Source: Rhinopithecimicrobium faecis
Lineage (GTDB): Bacteria > Bacteroidota > Bacteroidia > Sphingobacteriales > Sphingobacteriaceae
Length of the DNA: 64,000 nt
Direction of reading: 5' to 3'
Assembly (NCBI GenBank): GCA_017942165.1
Contig: JAGKSB010000006.1
Location: forward strand, 62,001 to 126,000
Part shown: piece by piece, positions 16,375-25,893 of the stretch
Numbering within the stretch: position 1 is the stretch's first letter
How the letters are laid out: every line of letters starts with the position of its first letter
Program-made: the position numbers and the translations under genes
Notes under the pieces: generated by a model
Seen by the model: only the letters and a program-made list of their open reading frames with translations
Told to the model about the DNA's origin: nothing
Databases searched by the model: none

Positions 16375-18267
16375 ATGAATAGTAGAGAGATTTTAAAGAA
16401 ATACTGGGGATTTGATGCCTTTCGACCGATGCAGTCCGAGATTATAGACTCCATTCTTCAGCAGCAGGATACATTAGCCTTATTGCCTACTGGTGGTGGG
16501 AAATCCATCTGCTATCAGGTGCCAGCACTGATGCAGGAGGGAATCTGTGTGGTAATAAGTCCATTGATTGCTTTGATGAAGGATCAGGTGGATCAATTGC
16601 GTAAGCGAGGTATCGAGGCGGTATCTCTTGTTTCAGGAATGTCTAAGCGCGAAGTGGATATCACCTTAGATAATTGCATCTTTGGAAAGATAAAATTCCT
16701 TTACCTTTCTCCGGAGCGTCTGTATTCAGATTTGGTCCAGGAGCGCCTTAGGCATATGCAGGTTAATCTGGTTGCCATTGATGAAGCTCACTGTATTTCA
16801 CAATGGGGTTATGACTTTCGTCCTGCATACCTATCCTTGGCAAAATTGCGTGCAATACTTCCGAAGGTACCTTTTTTGGCTTTGACAGCTACAGCTACGG
16901 CCGAGGTCGTTAAGGATATCCAGCTACAATTACAATTTGTTAAGGAAAATGTATTCCGTCTGAGTTTTGCGCGTCCTAATTTGGCTTATATGGTGCTTCC
17001 TGAGACGGATAAATGGGGGCGTATGTTGCGTATAATTCGGAAGACCGGGGGGGCAGGTGTCGTCTATGTGAAGACGCGTCGAGAGTCTATTGAGGTGGCG
17101 CGGGCTTTAGTTAATGAGGGTTTATCTGCGGACTTTTATCATGCAGGATTACCCGTTCAAGTGCGCCATCAGAAGCAGCACAGTTGGATGACGAATCGGA
17201 CAGCTATTATGGTTGCTACGAATGCTTTTGGCATGGGCATCGATAAGGCAGATGTACGCTTTGTAATTCATCTTTCACTACCCAGTTCTTTGGAGGCTTA
17301 CTACCAAGAAGCAGGACGTGCAGGGCGCGATGGAAAGAAAGCATTTCCCGTACTTCTTTATGCGCCACAAGATCTTGTTCTTTTAAAAGAACGTTTAGCA
17401 TTAAGTTTTCCTTCAGTAGGATTTATTAAAGAGCTGTATCATCATTTATGTAATTATTACCAAATAGCTTATGGTGCAGGAGCGGAGTTGAATTTTGATT
17501 TCGACTTGGTCGATTTTGCGAAGAAGTATCATTTAGATATTACCTCTTGTTTAGCAGCCTTAAAATTCTTAGAGCGTGATGGATGGATCAGTTTAACCGA
17601 GTCGGTATATATCCCTGCACGGTTGAAGTTTGAGGTTGATTACACAACGCTTTATAAAGTGCAGATACAGTATGTGAAGTTTGATAAGTTAATAAAAGCT
17701 ATTCTTAGAACTTATGGGGGGGTATTTGACTATCCCATTGCTATTAATGAGTATGAATTTGCTAAAGCCATCGGCTTGAGTCATGAGAAGGTCGTCGAGC
17801 TTCTGAAGAGTATGCAGCAGCTGCAGCTATGTACGTATATCCCACAGACAGATTCTCCACAGTTGCAATTTCGTGTCGCACGGGTGGATTATAAGCATTT
17901 GCATATTGATGCACAATTTATCAAGGAGCGTGCGGAGATTTTGGGGCGACAGCTGGCGGGAATTGAAGCTTATGTTTCGGAGGAAGGCTGCCGCAGTCAG
18001 TTGATCTTAGCTTACTTTAATGAGGCCGAAGCCGAGGCTTGTGGTGTTTGTGACTATTGTTTAATTAAAGCACATTCTGCGCGTAAGGAGCAGCGTTATG
18101 AAGCGCAGATACTGGCCTTTATAAGGGCCGAAAGGGAGCTTACTTTCACCGATTTATTAGATAAGTTTCCTATCCCAGAGCAGGGGGAGGTAGGGGTTCA
18201 TATTCGAGCGTTGTTGCGTAGGGAGCTGATACAGCTTACTGATCAGCATTATTTTACGCTTATTTAA
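16375..18267 (+). CDS. recQ: ATP-dependent DNA helicase RecQ
   Basis: RecQ is a 3'-5' DNA helicase acting in recombination and fork repair. The 630 residues show the superfamily 2 motifs: LLPTGGGKSICYQ (Walker A, about 37-49), the DEAH box with the RecQ loop AIDEAHCISQWGYDFRP (about 134-150), ALTATATAEV, ATNAFGMGIDKADVRFVIH and QEAGRAGRDG. A zinc-binding module is suggested by the late cysteines GCRSQLILAYF...CGVCDYCL (about 542-566). A canonical C-terminal HRDC domain is not evident, so this looks like the shorter RecQ paralogue common in Bacteroidota. It follows comEC by 51 nt and probably has its own promoter. Confidence 0.94.
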   Translation: MNSREILKKYWGFDAFRPMQSEIIDSILQQQDTLALLPTGGGKSICYQVPALMQEGICVVISPLIALMKDQVDQLRKRGIEAVSLVSGMSKREVDITLDNCIFGKIKFLYLSPERLYSDLVQERLRHMQVNLVAIDEAHCISQWGYDFRPAYLSLAKLRAILPKVPFLALTATATAEVVKDIQLQLQFVKENVFRLSFARPNLAYMVLPETDKWGRMLRIIRKTGGAGVVYVKTRRESIEVARALVNEGLSADFYHAGLPVQVRHQKQHSWMTNRTAIMVATNAFGMGIDKADVRFVIHLSLPSSLEAYYQEAGRAGRDGKKAFPVLLYAPQDLVLLKERLALSFPSVGFIKELYHHLCNYYQIAYGAGAELNFDFDLVDFAKKYHLDITSCLAALKFLERDGWISLTESVYIPARLKFEVDYTTLYKVQIQYVKFDKLIKAILRTYGGVFDYPIAINEYEFAKAIGLSHEKVVELLKSMQQLQLCTYIPQTDSPQLQFRVARVDYKHLHIDAQFIKERAEILGRQLAGIEAYVSEEGCRSQLILAYFNEAEAEACGVCDYCLIKAHSARKEQRYEAQILAFIRAERELTFTDLLDKFPIPEQGEVGVHIRALLRRELIQLTDQHYFTLI

Positions 18268-18301
18268 ATACGATAACAATAAGAAATACGATAACAAAAA
18301 A
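18266..18301. repeat. Tandem 18-bp duplication
   Basis: AAATACGATAACAATAAG (18266-18283) is followed directly by AAATACGATAACAAAAAA (18284-18301), with 16 of 18 positions identical. It overlaps the recQ stop codon (TAA, 18265-18267) and runs into the terminator. Confidence 0.85.
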
Positions 18302-18327
18302 AGCCCTAGCAAATTGCTAGGGCTTTT
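18299..18327. terminator. Bidirectional terminator between recQ and rpsA
   Basis: AAAAGCCCTAGCAA and TTGCTAGGGCTTTT form a 14-bp inverted repeat with A and T flanks between convergent genes. Confidence 0.9.
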
Positions 18328-18347
18328 ATTATGTGAAGAAGATCTAA

Positions 18348-20282
18348 TTATTTAGATTTTTTCTCATCACCTTCCATTTGCTCTTTCAATTGTGCAAGAA
18401 CGTCTAAATCACCTAAAGTAGATTTTTCAACTGAATCTTTCACTTTTTTCACAGCAGAAGAGGCAACTTTTGCTTCTTTTTTACGAGCATTGAATTCTTC
18501 AACACGTGCTTCAGCTCTTTCATCTTCCCAAATACGAGAGTGAGAAATTACTAAACGTTTGTTTTCTTTGTTGAATTCAATGATTTTGAATTTCGCAACT
18601 TCGTCAACTTTTAATGAAGCACCGTCTTCTTTAACAGAGTGTTTAGATGGACAGAATCCTTCAACACCATATTGTAAAGCAACGATATCACCTTTATCAC
18701 CAACTTTTAACACGGTACCTTCATGTACTGAATCAATTGTGAAGATTGTCTCGAAAGTATCCCAAGGGTTTTCTTCTAATTGTTTGTGACCTAAAGATAA
18801 CTTGCGGTTTTCTTCATCTAATTCTAAAACAACTACATCTAAAGTTTCACCTACTTTAGTGAATTCGTTAGGGTGGTTGATTTTTTTAGACCAAGATAAG
18901 TCAGAGATATGGATTAATCCATCGATACCTTCTTCTAATTCTACGAAAACACCGAAGTTAGTCATATTCTTAACTACAGCAGTTTGTTTCGAACCTACAG
19001 GGTAACGATCAGTGATGTTTTTCCATGGATCAGGAGTCAATTGTTTGATACCTAAACTCATTTTACGCTCTTCGCGATCTAATGTTAAGATCTCAGCTTC
19101 AATCTCATCAGAAACTTTTAAGAACTCTTGAGGAGAACGTAAGTTTTGAGACCAAGACATTTCAGAAACGTGGATTAAACCTTCAACTCCTGGGATGATT
19201 TCTAAGAAAGCACCGTAATCAGCAACTGTTACGATTTTACCTTTAACTTTAGAACCAACAGCTAAGTCTTTATCTAAAGATTCCCAAGGGTGCTCAGATA
19301 ATTGTTTTAAACCTAATGCGATACGTTTTTTCTCGTCATCAAAGTCTAATACTACTACGTTGATTGTTTGATCTAACGCTAACACCTCTTTTGGATGCTC
19401 GATACGGCCCCAAGAGATATCAGTGATATGTAATAAACCGTCAACACCACCTAAATCGATAAATACACCGAAGTCAGTAATGTTTTTAACAGTTCCTTCT
19501 AATACTTGACCTTTTTCTAATTTCGCTACGATTTCAGATTTTTGGTTTTCTAAATCGTCCTCGATTAATACTTTGTGAGATACGACAACGTTTTTAAATT
19601 CGTGGTTGATTTTCACAACTTTGAATTCCATTGTTTTACCTACGTATACATCGTAGTCACGGATAGGTTTGATATCGATTTGAGAACCTGGTAAGAATGC
19701 TTCAACACCTTTGATGTCCACAATAAGACCACCTTTAGTACGAGATTTAACAAAACCGTCAATGATTCTATCATTTTCCAATGCTTCGTTAATCGCTTCC
19801 CAAGATTTTTGAGTTTTAGCACGTTTACGAGATAATACTAATTGACCATTTGCATCCTCTTGTGATTCTACAAATACGTCAACAACATCACCAACTTTTA
19901 ATTCTGGTAAGTCACGGAATTCTGAAAGTGATACTAGACCGTCAGATTTGAAACCAACATTTAAGACAACGTCTTTATTGTTGATTGAAACAACAACACC
20001 TTCGATAATTTCACCTTGGTTGATCGAGTTGAAAGTACCAGCGTATTGCTCTTCAAGTTTCGCGCGCTCAGCATCGCTATAATTTCCGAAACCTTTTTCA
20101 TCTAAATCCCAGTCAAACTCTCCTTCTGGAGTGTTCCATGTGTTAGATTTGATTTCTTCGATTAATTTTGAATCAGCTTCTGACTCAATGTTTTCGTTGT
20201 CTTTCACCACTTTGGTGTCAGCACCTTGTAGCTCTGCGTTTTTCGCTGCTAACTCTTTTTCTGCTTCTTGTTTTTTTGCCAT
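18348..20282 (-). CDS. rpsA: 30S ribosomal protein S1
   Basis: S1 binds mRNA on the 30S subunit and helps initiation, which matters in a phylum that largely lacks Shine-Dalgarno sites. The 644 residues contain six S1 OB-fold repeats between about 90 and 600. Examples are GEIIEGVVVSINNKDVVLNVGFKSDGLVSLSEF, GTVKNITDFGVFIDLGGVDGLLHITDISW and AVVKNMTNFGVFVELEEGIDGLIHISDLSW. The N-terminus is acidic and disordered, and the C-terminus is a Lys-rich tail. AAGGAGAT lies upstream of the start, unusual for this window, with a longer than normal spacing to the ATG. Confidence 0.97.
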   Translation of the reverse strand: MAKKQEAEKELAAKNAELQGADTKVVKDNENIESEADSKLIEEIKSNTWNTPEGEFDWDLDEKGFGNYSDAERAKLEEQYAGTFNSINQGEIIEGVVVSINNKDVVLNVGFKSDGLVSLSEFRDLPELKVGDVVDVFVESQEDANGQLVLSRKRAKTQKSWEAINEALENDRIIDGFVKSRTKGGLIVDIKGVEAFLPGSQIDIKPIRDYDVYVGKTMEFKVVKINHEFKNVVVSHKVLIEDDLENQKSEIVAKLEKGQVLEGTVKNITDFGVFIDLGGVDGLLHITDISWGRIEHPKEVLALDQTINVVVLDFDDEKKRIALGLKQLSEHPWESLDKDLAVGSKVKGKIVTVADYGAFLEIIPGVEGLIHVSEMSWSQNLRSPQEFLKVSDEIEAEILTLDREERKMSLGIKQLTPDPWKNITDRYPVGSKQTAVVKNMTNFGVFVELEEGIDGLIHISDLSWSKKINHPNEFTKVGETLDVVVLELDEENRKLSLGHKQLEENPWDTFETIFTIDSVHEGTVLKVGDKGDIVALQYGVEGFCPSKHSVKEDGASLKVDEVAKFKIIEFNKENKRLVISHSRIWEDERAEARVEEFNARKKEAKVASSAVKKVKDSVEKSTLGDLDVLAQLKEQMEGDEKKSK

Positions 20283-20322
20283 TAATTAATTTATCTCCTT
20301 TTCTCTAGCTTTGTAGAGACTG

Positions 20323-20330
20323 CAAAAATA
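20323..20330 (-). promoter_or_regulatory. Probable rpsA -7 element
   Basis: On the minus strand this reads TATTTTTG (TAnnTTTG), about 40 nt before the rpsA start. A TTG lies 17 nt further upstream, slightly closer than the usual 19-20. Confidence 0.5.
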
Positions 20331-20454
20331 CGAAAAACTTTTAGTAACAAGTATTTATGTTTATTTTTTTTTACCCAACTTCTTCACATCGCTATTTTAA
20401 TGTTAATAAATCACGCCTTTGGAAGTCTTAAGCAGTACGCTTCTAGCTCTTAGT

Positions 20455-22347
20455 TTACTTTCTTTCAGAGGTCTGTAATACTTTTGTAATCAAGTTTATA
20501 AGTTCTTCTTTTTGAAAAGGCTTAAAGATTATTTCATCGAAATATAGTTCATTCTTCCATTCTAAAGCCTTAATTTGCTCTGGTGTTGAAGAAGTACAAA
20601 TGACTTTTGTACCAGGGTTTTTACCTTCTTGACGCAGTTTTTTCAGGAGTTCTAAACCCGAAACTTCGGGCATATTTAAATCCGTAATCACTAGGTCTAT
20701 AGGCTGCTCCCCTAATATAGCCAAGGCTTCAGCGCCATTTTTCGCTGTGTAACAGAGGTCGTGATCCTGTAACAGATGTCGTAAAAAGAGTAAATTTAAG
20801 GGGTTGTCATCAACGAGTAGGAGGCTTAAATGACTCGGTATAGCCGCTTTTTTTGCAGGAGCTCCTTCCGGGGGTTCTGTATCATTGGAGACGATGGTCA
20901 GGGGGAGGTTTATTGTAAAAGTGCTGCCCTTGTTTACTTCACTCTTAACCTGAATGTGACCATGCATGCCAGCAATGAGTTTTTTCGTGATATAAAGACC
21001 TAAACCTACGCCGGTGTTGACTGGAAGTTGTGGCGCCACCGTAAAATATCGGCGGAAGATGGAACGGTGCATCGTTGCGGGAATGCCGACACCTTGATCG
21101 CTAACTTGCAAACTTAATAAGCCATCTGTCCGGATAGATGCTTTACAATGGATCGTACCTTCATGGGAATATTTAATAGCATTGGAGATAATATTTATTA
21201 ATATTTGCTTTATTTTCAACTCATCTGCTTGCACGATCAGTGTTTGTGGGATCTCATTGCTAACTAGCAGCTGCAGATTTTTTAATAAGGCATCTTGCTG
21301 ATGCATCGCTATCGTACAGGCTATGGTGTCCCACAGCGTAAATGTTTCCTGACATTGAATTTTGCTGAGTTCATTTATCTTGGAGATATTAAGGATATCG
21401 TTAATGGTTTTCGAGGTATGGCGAATACTGGAATAGGAGGAGTCAATAAGCATCTTTTGGTCCTTATTGAGTCCTTGGATATTATCTTTGAGCATCTCTA
21501 TTATCCCTAATAGGGAGTTTAGGGGCGTTCTTATTTCATGACTTATCGTGGTTAACTTATCTGTTTTATCCTCCGCAAGTTGGGCCGCATAGTGTTTTTC
21601 CTCCAGCAGGCGTTTTTCAAAACCGCTCATATTATATTGATAGAAAAGGACTATCAGCAGTAGAAGCAGTGAGAGGCAGATGCATATAATCATCTCATAC
21701 TTGAGTATGTTGGCTTTTTCCAGTAGTTTCAGAAAAGTCTGCTCCGCATCTAGTTGATATCTTTTATTTTCATAGTCCACAATTTTTGTCAGGCTAAGAT
21801 GCAGATCATTCATAAGTTTTAAATTCTTAGCTATCGCCTGATTGAGGTTTTTTGTGGAGATTGTTGTTTCACTGAAATGTTGTTGATTGACCATCAACGT
21901 ACAATGATGAGGTAGAATTTTTAAATTTTTCTGCAGTTGGGGGATAATTGCTTGCGCGGTAGTCAGTTCTTCGGGCAATTCTTTGGCTAATATATTCAGA
22001 CTACTATCTTTTTTAAACTGCGCTAGTAGTTGTTTGTTCTGCACTACTTGACTTTGTGAGTCCAGTGCATTTAGCTGCTGGACATACCGCTTATAGGGGG
22101 TAGAATCTAAGTTTATGACATAGCGTATAAAGGCGTTTTCAGCTTCCGATTGCCGTTTTAAAAATACGCTGAATGGGGATTCGTAAGTTTGAATTTCCTG
22201 ATAGATACTGTGGATATGGTTTGTCAGAATACGATACTGACGGTATTGCGTATTAAATACCGTAGCAATTGTTAATAACAAAACAAAAGATAAGGTTATC
22301 AGTAATATTCTAAAGAGTTTATTTCGCTGTTGTTTTTTTAGTACCAT
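20455..22347 (-). CDS. Hybrid sensor histidine kinase/response regulator
   Basis: The protein is membrane-bound with 630 residues. TM1 is about 12-30, a helical periplasmic sensor of about 180 residues follows, and TM2 is about 219-237 (IICICLSLLLLLIVLFYQY). The HisKA domain carries the phospho-acceptor His270 in TTISHEIRTPLN. The HATPase part has the N-box NIISNAIKYSHEG, DQGVGIP and GVGLGLYITKKL. A C-terminal receiver (about 508-625) has Asp513/Asp514, phospho-acceptor Asp556 (VITDLNMPEVSG) and Lys609. It has no HPt domain or output domain, so it must relay to a separate partner. No partner gene is adjacent. The sensor is not a recognisable SusD-type sugar sensor. Confidence 0.93.
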   Translation of the reverse strand: MVLKKQQRNKLFRILLITLSFVLLLTIATVFNTQYRQYRILTNHIHSIYQEIQTYESPFSVFLKRQSEAENAFIRYVINLDSTPYKRYVQQLNALDSQSQVVQNKQLLAQFKKDSSLNILAKELPEELTTAQAIIPQLQKNLKILPHHCTLMVNQQHFSETTISTKNLNQAIAKNLKLMNDLHLSLTKIVDYENKRYQLDAEQTFLKLLEKANILKYEMIICICLSLLLLLIVLFYQYNMSGFEKRLLEEKHYAAQLAEDKTDKLTTISHEIRTPLNSLLGIIEMLKDNIQGLNKDQKMLIDSSYSSIRHTSKTINDILNISKINELSKIQCQETFTLWDTIACTIAMHQQDALLKNLQLLVSNEIPQTLIVQADELKIKQILINIISNAIKYSHEGTIHCKASIRTDGLLSLQVSDQGVGIPATMHRSIFRRYFTVAPQLPVNTGVGLGLYITKKLIAGMHGHIQVKSEVNKGSTFTINLPLTIVSNDTEPPEGAPAKKAAIPSHLSLLLVDDNPLNLLFLRHLLQDHDLCYTAKNGAEALAILGEQPIDLVITDLNMPEVSGLELLKKLRQEGKNPGTKVICTSSTPEQIKALEWKNELYFDEIIFKPFQKEELINLITKVLQTSERK

Positions 22348-22401
22348 GCTTGGGATAATGATACTGATAAATAATTTAACTTCAGCAATGCGATGTAGTC
22401 G

Positions 22402-23370
22402 TTATTCTACAATTTTGAAACTATTAATAATTTTTGGTGCTTGATACGTAATATTTTGTTTTGAAAGTGCAATGCTCGCATTTAATTCATAACCAATTAA
22501 TAGAATTAGTGAGTTTAGATACATCCAAATCATCATTACTAAGAGGGTACCAATGGAGCCATAAATTTTGTTGTATGTTCCAAAGGAGTTGATGTAAAAT
22601 GCAAAGCCCGAAAAGGTTAATATTGCTAAGATGGTGGCGAGCATAGCTCCGGGGCTAAAGAACTTCCACTTCTTGGAGTTTGAAGGCCCAATTTTATAAA
22701 GGCAACTGACTGTAAAAAAGTAGATGGCGAAAATTATAATCCATCGGATAGCCTTAATTAAGAAGGACCAGAACCAAGCTTGAAAGCTCAAGTTCTCTCG
22801 TAAATAGGCGATGATAACATTGGTTACAGTGAGGATCGCCATTCCTACGGTTAAGGCAATAATAATTAAGATGGATAAACCTAGGGCGATTAGTCGGCGT
22901 TTGCCCCATGATCTATTTTCCGAAACTAAGGATGATTTGTTGAAGGCCAACATCAGTGTTCCCACCCCATTGGTAGCGAAAAAAGTGGCTAGTAGGAAAC
23001 CAAAGGAGAGGAGCCCTCCATGTTGGTTTTGGACCACATCTTCCAGCGTCGTTTCTACAACTAAAAAGGCGTCATGTGGAATAACAATAACAAGAAAATC
23101 TAACAGCTGCTCTTGGAAATTGTCAATGGGAATATAGGGGATTAGGGTAAATAGAAATATGATACCTGGAAATATCGCTAACATAAAGTTATAGGCCAGG
23201 GAAGAAGCCTTATTTAAAATTGACTCCCGTGATATTTCTTTAAAAAAAAATAAAGCAACCGTATACAAAGGCAGCGAGCCAAAGCCTGGAAGCATAAGCT
23301 GCTTAGTCCAGGCGATAAATTGCTCAAGTGGTTTTCTTTGTAGTAACCAGTGCTTTATTTCTTGCTTCAT
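22402..23370 (-). CDS. YihY/BrkB-family inner-membrane protein
   Basis: The protein has 322 residues and six predicted membrane helices, with the family motifs NKASSLAYNFMLAIFPGIIFLF near the first helix and GSIGTLLVMMIWMYLNSLILLIGYELNA near the end. This family was once annotated as ribonuclease BN, which is incorrect; its role is unknown. The start at 23370 is preferred to an upstream ATG at 23421. It forms an ATGA overlap with the stop of the thioesterase gene, typical of coupled genes, and removes a 55-nt overlap. Confidence 0.88.
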   Translation of the reverse strand: MKQEIKHWLLQRKPLEQFIAWTKQLMLPGFGSLPLYTVALFFFKEISRESILNKASSLAYNFMLAIFPGIIFLFTLIPYIPIDNFQEQLLDFLVIVIPHDAFLVVETTLEDVVQNQHGGLLSFGFLLATFFATNGVGTLMLAFNKSSLVSENRSWGKRRLIALGLSILIIIALTVGMAILTVTNVIIAYLRENLSFQAWFWSFLIKAIRWIIIFAIYFFTVSCLYKIGPSNSKKWKFFSPGAMLATILAILTFSGFAFYINSFGTYNKIYGSIGTLLVMMIWMYLNSLILLIGYELNASIALSKQNITYQAPKIINSFKIVE

Positions 23371-23777
23371 GCGGGAAAATAAGGTTCCAATTTCTTCATA
23401 AATGCTGGCGGAGGAAGGCATGGTTTATTTTTCACCATATCTACAAATACTAAGGTTGTCTCGCCAATATTTAGAAGCTGTCCTTCCTCATTAAATATTT
23501 CATAGTGAAATACAATGCGTATGGAAGGTTTGATTCGAACTTGTGTTTTTATTGTTAATAAATCATCGTATCGTGCGGGCTTTATATATTTACATTTCAT
23601 TTCCAAGACGGGCATCATCACGCCTAGTTCTTCTAATTCCTTGTAAGAATATCCGGTGGTACGGAGCATTTCGGTTCTTGCAACCTCATAATAAGAGGCG
23701 TAATTCCCATAATATACATACCCCATTTGATCCGTTTCCGCATAGCGTACACGTACAGTGTGTTGTGATTCAAACAT
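23367..23777 (-). CDS. YbgC-type acyl-CoA thioesterase
   Basis: This 136-residue hotdog-fold enzyme of the 4-hydroxybenzoyl-CoA thioesterase family is predicted to hydrolyse acyl-CoA or acyl-ACP thioesters. The signature is VRYAETDQMGYVYYGNYASYYEVARTEML, with the catalytic Asp in the ETDQMGYV block (about residue 16). The start is 3 nt after the mltG stop, and the end overlaps the YihY start. It thus lies within a compact minus-strand envelope operon. In proteobacteria ybgC sits with tol-pal; no tol gene is seen here. Confidence 0.88.
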   Translation of the reverse strand: MFESQHTVRVRYAETDQMGYVYYGNYASYYEVARTEMLRTTGYSYKELEELGVMMPVLEMKCKYIKPARYDDLLTIKTQVRIKPSIRIVFHYEIFNEEGQLLNIGETTLVFVDMVKNKPCLPPPAFMKKLEPYFPA

Positions 23778-23780
23778 ACG

Positions 23781-24824
23781 TTATTTTTTTATATTGCGCT
23801 CATCAAGCGCTTTTTGGAATTTGCGCGCGTTTACTAAATGCGCTTCCATTGTTGTCGCAAAATTGTGATACCCTGAGAAATCCTCCTTAGCACACATATA
23901 AATGAAATCATGACTCTTATAGTTCAAAACAGCGTCTATAGCTGCGATACTAGGCAACATAATAGGGCCTGGAGGCAATCCTTTGTATACATATGTATTA
24001 TATGGGTTGTCTACCCGTAAATGTTTATTTAGTACACGACGTATTGTGAAATCATTATTTGCGAAGATGACAGTAGGGTCGGCTTGTAACAAGATACCTT
24101 TCTTTAGGCGGTTGAGATAGAGTCCCGCAATGGCTGGCATCTCATCTTTATGCAGCGCTTCACCTTTGACGATAGCCGCTAAGCTACTAACTTCTTGTGT
24201 CGTCAGATTCAGCGCTTTGGCTTTCGCTGTACGATCGGCATTCCAAAATTTCTTGTATTCTTCCTGAAATCTGGCAATGATCTTCTCAGGTTCCGTATTC
24301 CAGAAAATTTCATAGGTATTAGGAATAAACATGCTGAAAAAATTGTCCGCAGTAAAACCATAGCTTTGCGCTAGTGCTGTATCTGAAAGAACTTTTACGA
24401 AAGCGGCGGAATCTGCTTCAAAATTTTTCGCTAGAATGCCCGCGAAATCAGTCTTCAGGCGTACATTTTCAAAACGTAATTTTACGGGCTCTTGGTACCC
24501 CCCACGTAGATTCCCTATCAAACGACGGTTGTTCATGCCTTCCTTCAAGGCGTAACGCCCAGGTTTAACTTGAGAAGGGTATTTCTGGTAGTCCGCGGCA
24601 AATTCAAAAGATGCTATATCAGCAACAATCTCTTTATCCTTTAAAGTCTTTAGTACATCGGCATACGTATCGCCGGTTTTAATATAAAGGTATTCCTGCT
24701 TAGCAGTAACATTTCCGGCAAAGAATGCTTTATAAAATTTGAAGCCATAATAGCCCCCTACAGCAAGGATTATAACAGCAACTACAAGAAGCCACTGTGG
24801 GAATTTATTTTTTTTGTCTTTCAT
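23781..24824 (-). CDS. mltG: Endolytic murein transglycosylase MltG
   Basis: MltG cleaves nascent glycan strands and may set their length. The 347 residues have a short cytoplasmic N-terminus, one membrane anchor (about 10-30, WLLVVAVIILAVGGYYGF) and a LysM-like region. The YceG catalytic domain contains the presumed catalytic Glu in VKGEALHKDEMPAIAGLYLNRLKKG, LQADPTVIFA, and DNPYNTYVYKGLPPGPIMLPS. It follows the PASTA gene by 24 nt on the minus strand. ddl is divergent from that gene pair, so a cell-wall theme is clear. Confidence 0.94.
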   Translation of the reverse strand: MKDKKNKFPQWLLVVAVIILAVGGYYGFKFYKAFFAGNVTAKQEYLYIKTGDTYADVLKTLKDKEIVADIASFEFAADYQKYPSQVKPGRYALKEGMNNRRLIGNLRGGYQEPVKLRFENVRLKTDFAGILAKNFEADSAAFVKVLSDTALAQSYGFTADNFFSMFIPNTYEIFWNTEPEKIIARFQEEYKKFWNADRTAKAKALNLTTQEVSSLAAIVKGEALHKDEMPAIAGLYLNRLKKGILLQADPTVIFANNDFTIRRVLNKHLRVDNPYNTYVYKGLPPGPIMLPSIAAIDAVLNYKSHDFIYMCAKEDFSGYHNFATTMEAHLVNARKFQKALDERNIKK

Positions 24825-24848
24825 GTATTGTAAACTTTCTATGCTACG

Positions 24849-25598
24849 TTAATTTGCTAATGTTAAATCTATGGTTGCCCCAATGCTAATAAGACCCGAC
24901 TCTAAGCCTGGTGATTGGCTCACGACAAAGGCTGTCGTGGTATCTGTGCCCGTATAATTTATGGTGCCGAGCTGTAAACCCGCTCCTTGAAGTGCAAATT
25001 TTGCTTCTATCAAACTCAAGCCTGTTAAATCAGGGATTTCGACCTCATTAGCTCCTTTTCCATTCCCTAAATATAAATCGATGCGACTCCCTTTTGGAAT
25101 TGGGCGTCCATTACGTATCTGCTGCCCTGCAAATCGTGCCTCTAACACTAAGTCTCGCGCGATGTCAGCGACATAAATCGTGTCTCCTAGGCGCAAACCA
25201 TGATTCTTTAAGATCGCTGAAGCCTCAATAAATGTCTTCTCTGTGACCTCAGGGAAGTTAACCTCAGGAGCCGTCTGCGTAATAATCGTTAAATAAATCG
25301 TACGTCCTGATTTAACGTGGAAATTTTGTTCTGGATCCTGCTCGATCACTAAGCCAGGCTTTGCATCCATTTGAAAGACGGAATCTATTTGATAAGAAAG
25401 ACCGGCCTGCTCCAGCAGCGAAATGGCTTCGGAAATATGCTTTCCTTTTACTTGAGGCACAGCAATGGCTTCATCATGATTGGTGTAAATACGTAAACCG
25501 AAGAAAATTAAACAGAATAACCCCGCAAATGCAGCGATGGCCATTAATAGGTTTTTTCTGAAAGTCGAGGTACGTAAATACTTAAATATTTTGGACAT
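24849..25598 (-). CDS. Membrane-anchored protein with three PASTA domains
   Basis: The 249 residues comprise a short basic cytoplasmic N-terminus, one membrane helix (about 16-34, LLMAIAAFAGLFCLIFFGL), and three PASTA repeats of about 70 residues. The repeats have the usual openings: AVPQVKGKHISEAISLLEQAGL, NFPEVTEKTFIEASAILKNHGL and EIPDLTGLSLIEAKFALQGAGL. PASTA domains bind peptidoglycan or beta-lactams in Ser/Thr kinases and PBPs. Here there is no kinase or transpeptidase domain, so this is a stand-alone sensor or scaffold. Cotranscription with mltG suggests a role in wall synthesis. Confidence 0.92.
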   Translation of the reverse strand: MSKIFKYLRTSTFRKNLLMAIAAFAGLFCLIFFGLRIYTNHDEAIAVPQVKGKHISEAISLLEQAGLSYQIDSVFQMDAKPGLVIEQDPEQNFHVKSGRTIYLTIITQTAPEVNFPEVTEKTFIEASAILKNHGLRLGDTIYVADIARDLVLEARFAGQQIRNGRPIPKGSRIDLYLGNGKGANEVEIPDLTGLSLIEAKFALQGAGLQLGTINYTGTDTTTAFVVSQSPGLESGLISIGATIDLTLAN

Positions 25599-25867
25599 AG
25601 TTTTTTATTCGCTAATTAGTAACCTGTGAAAGCAATTTTAAAGCCATATTCACTCAATGTGTAGTTCATACTGTATTTATGTTATGAACGATGCTACTCC
25701 CTAAAGAAGCACGATAGGGTGAATACCAAGGCAAATATAATAAAGCATTGATTAAAATATGCAAATGATTGTATTAATGCCTTTCAAAATATAGTAGGGA
25801 TATAATTTTAATTAATCAAAAATTGATATAGCGCCTACAAATATTCGTTTTTCCGTCTTTAGCAAAT

Positions 25868-25875
25868 TATATTTG
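25868..25875 (+). promoter_or_regulatory. Probable ddl -7 element
   Basis: TATATTTG matches TAnnTTTG, 18 nt before the ddl start codon. No clear -33 box is visible. The rest of the 295-bp divergent gap holds no other recognisable element. Confidence 0.55.
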
Positions 25876-25893
25876 CGCTTACAATCGCTAATT

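Noticed and set aside
20455..22347. Hybrid kinase as a SusR-like regulator of the susCD block
   Set aside because: It lacks the periplasmic beta-propeller and AraC output of SusR-like hybrids and lies more than 20 kb away.
23371..23421. YihY start at 23421
   Set aside because: It would overlap the thioesterase gene by 55 nt, while the internal ATG forms a standard ATGA junction.
25787..25800. AATATAGTAGGG resembling the presumed guide start AATATAGGACGG
   Set aside because: There are two mismatches inside the first ten positions and no match beyond. It lies in an AT-rich gap upstream of ddl and is most likely chance.
25873..25893. Longer ddl reading frame from a TTG at 25873
   Set aside because: The TTG is part of the -7 element TATATTTG, and the ATG at 25894 gives the normal Ddl N-terminus.
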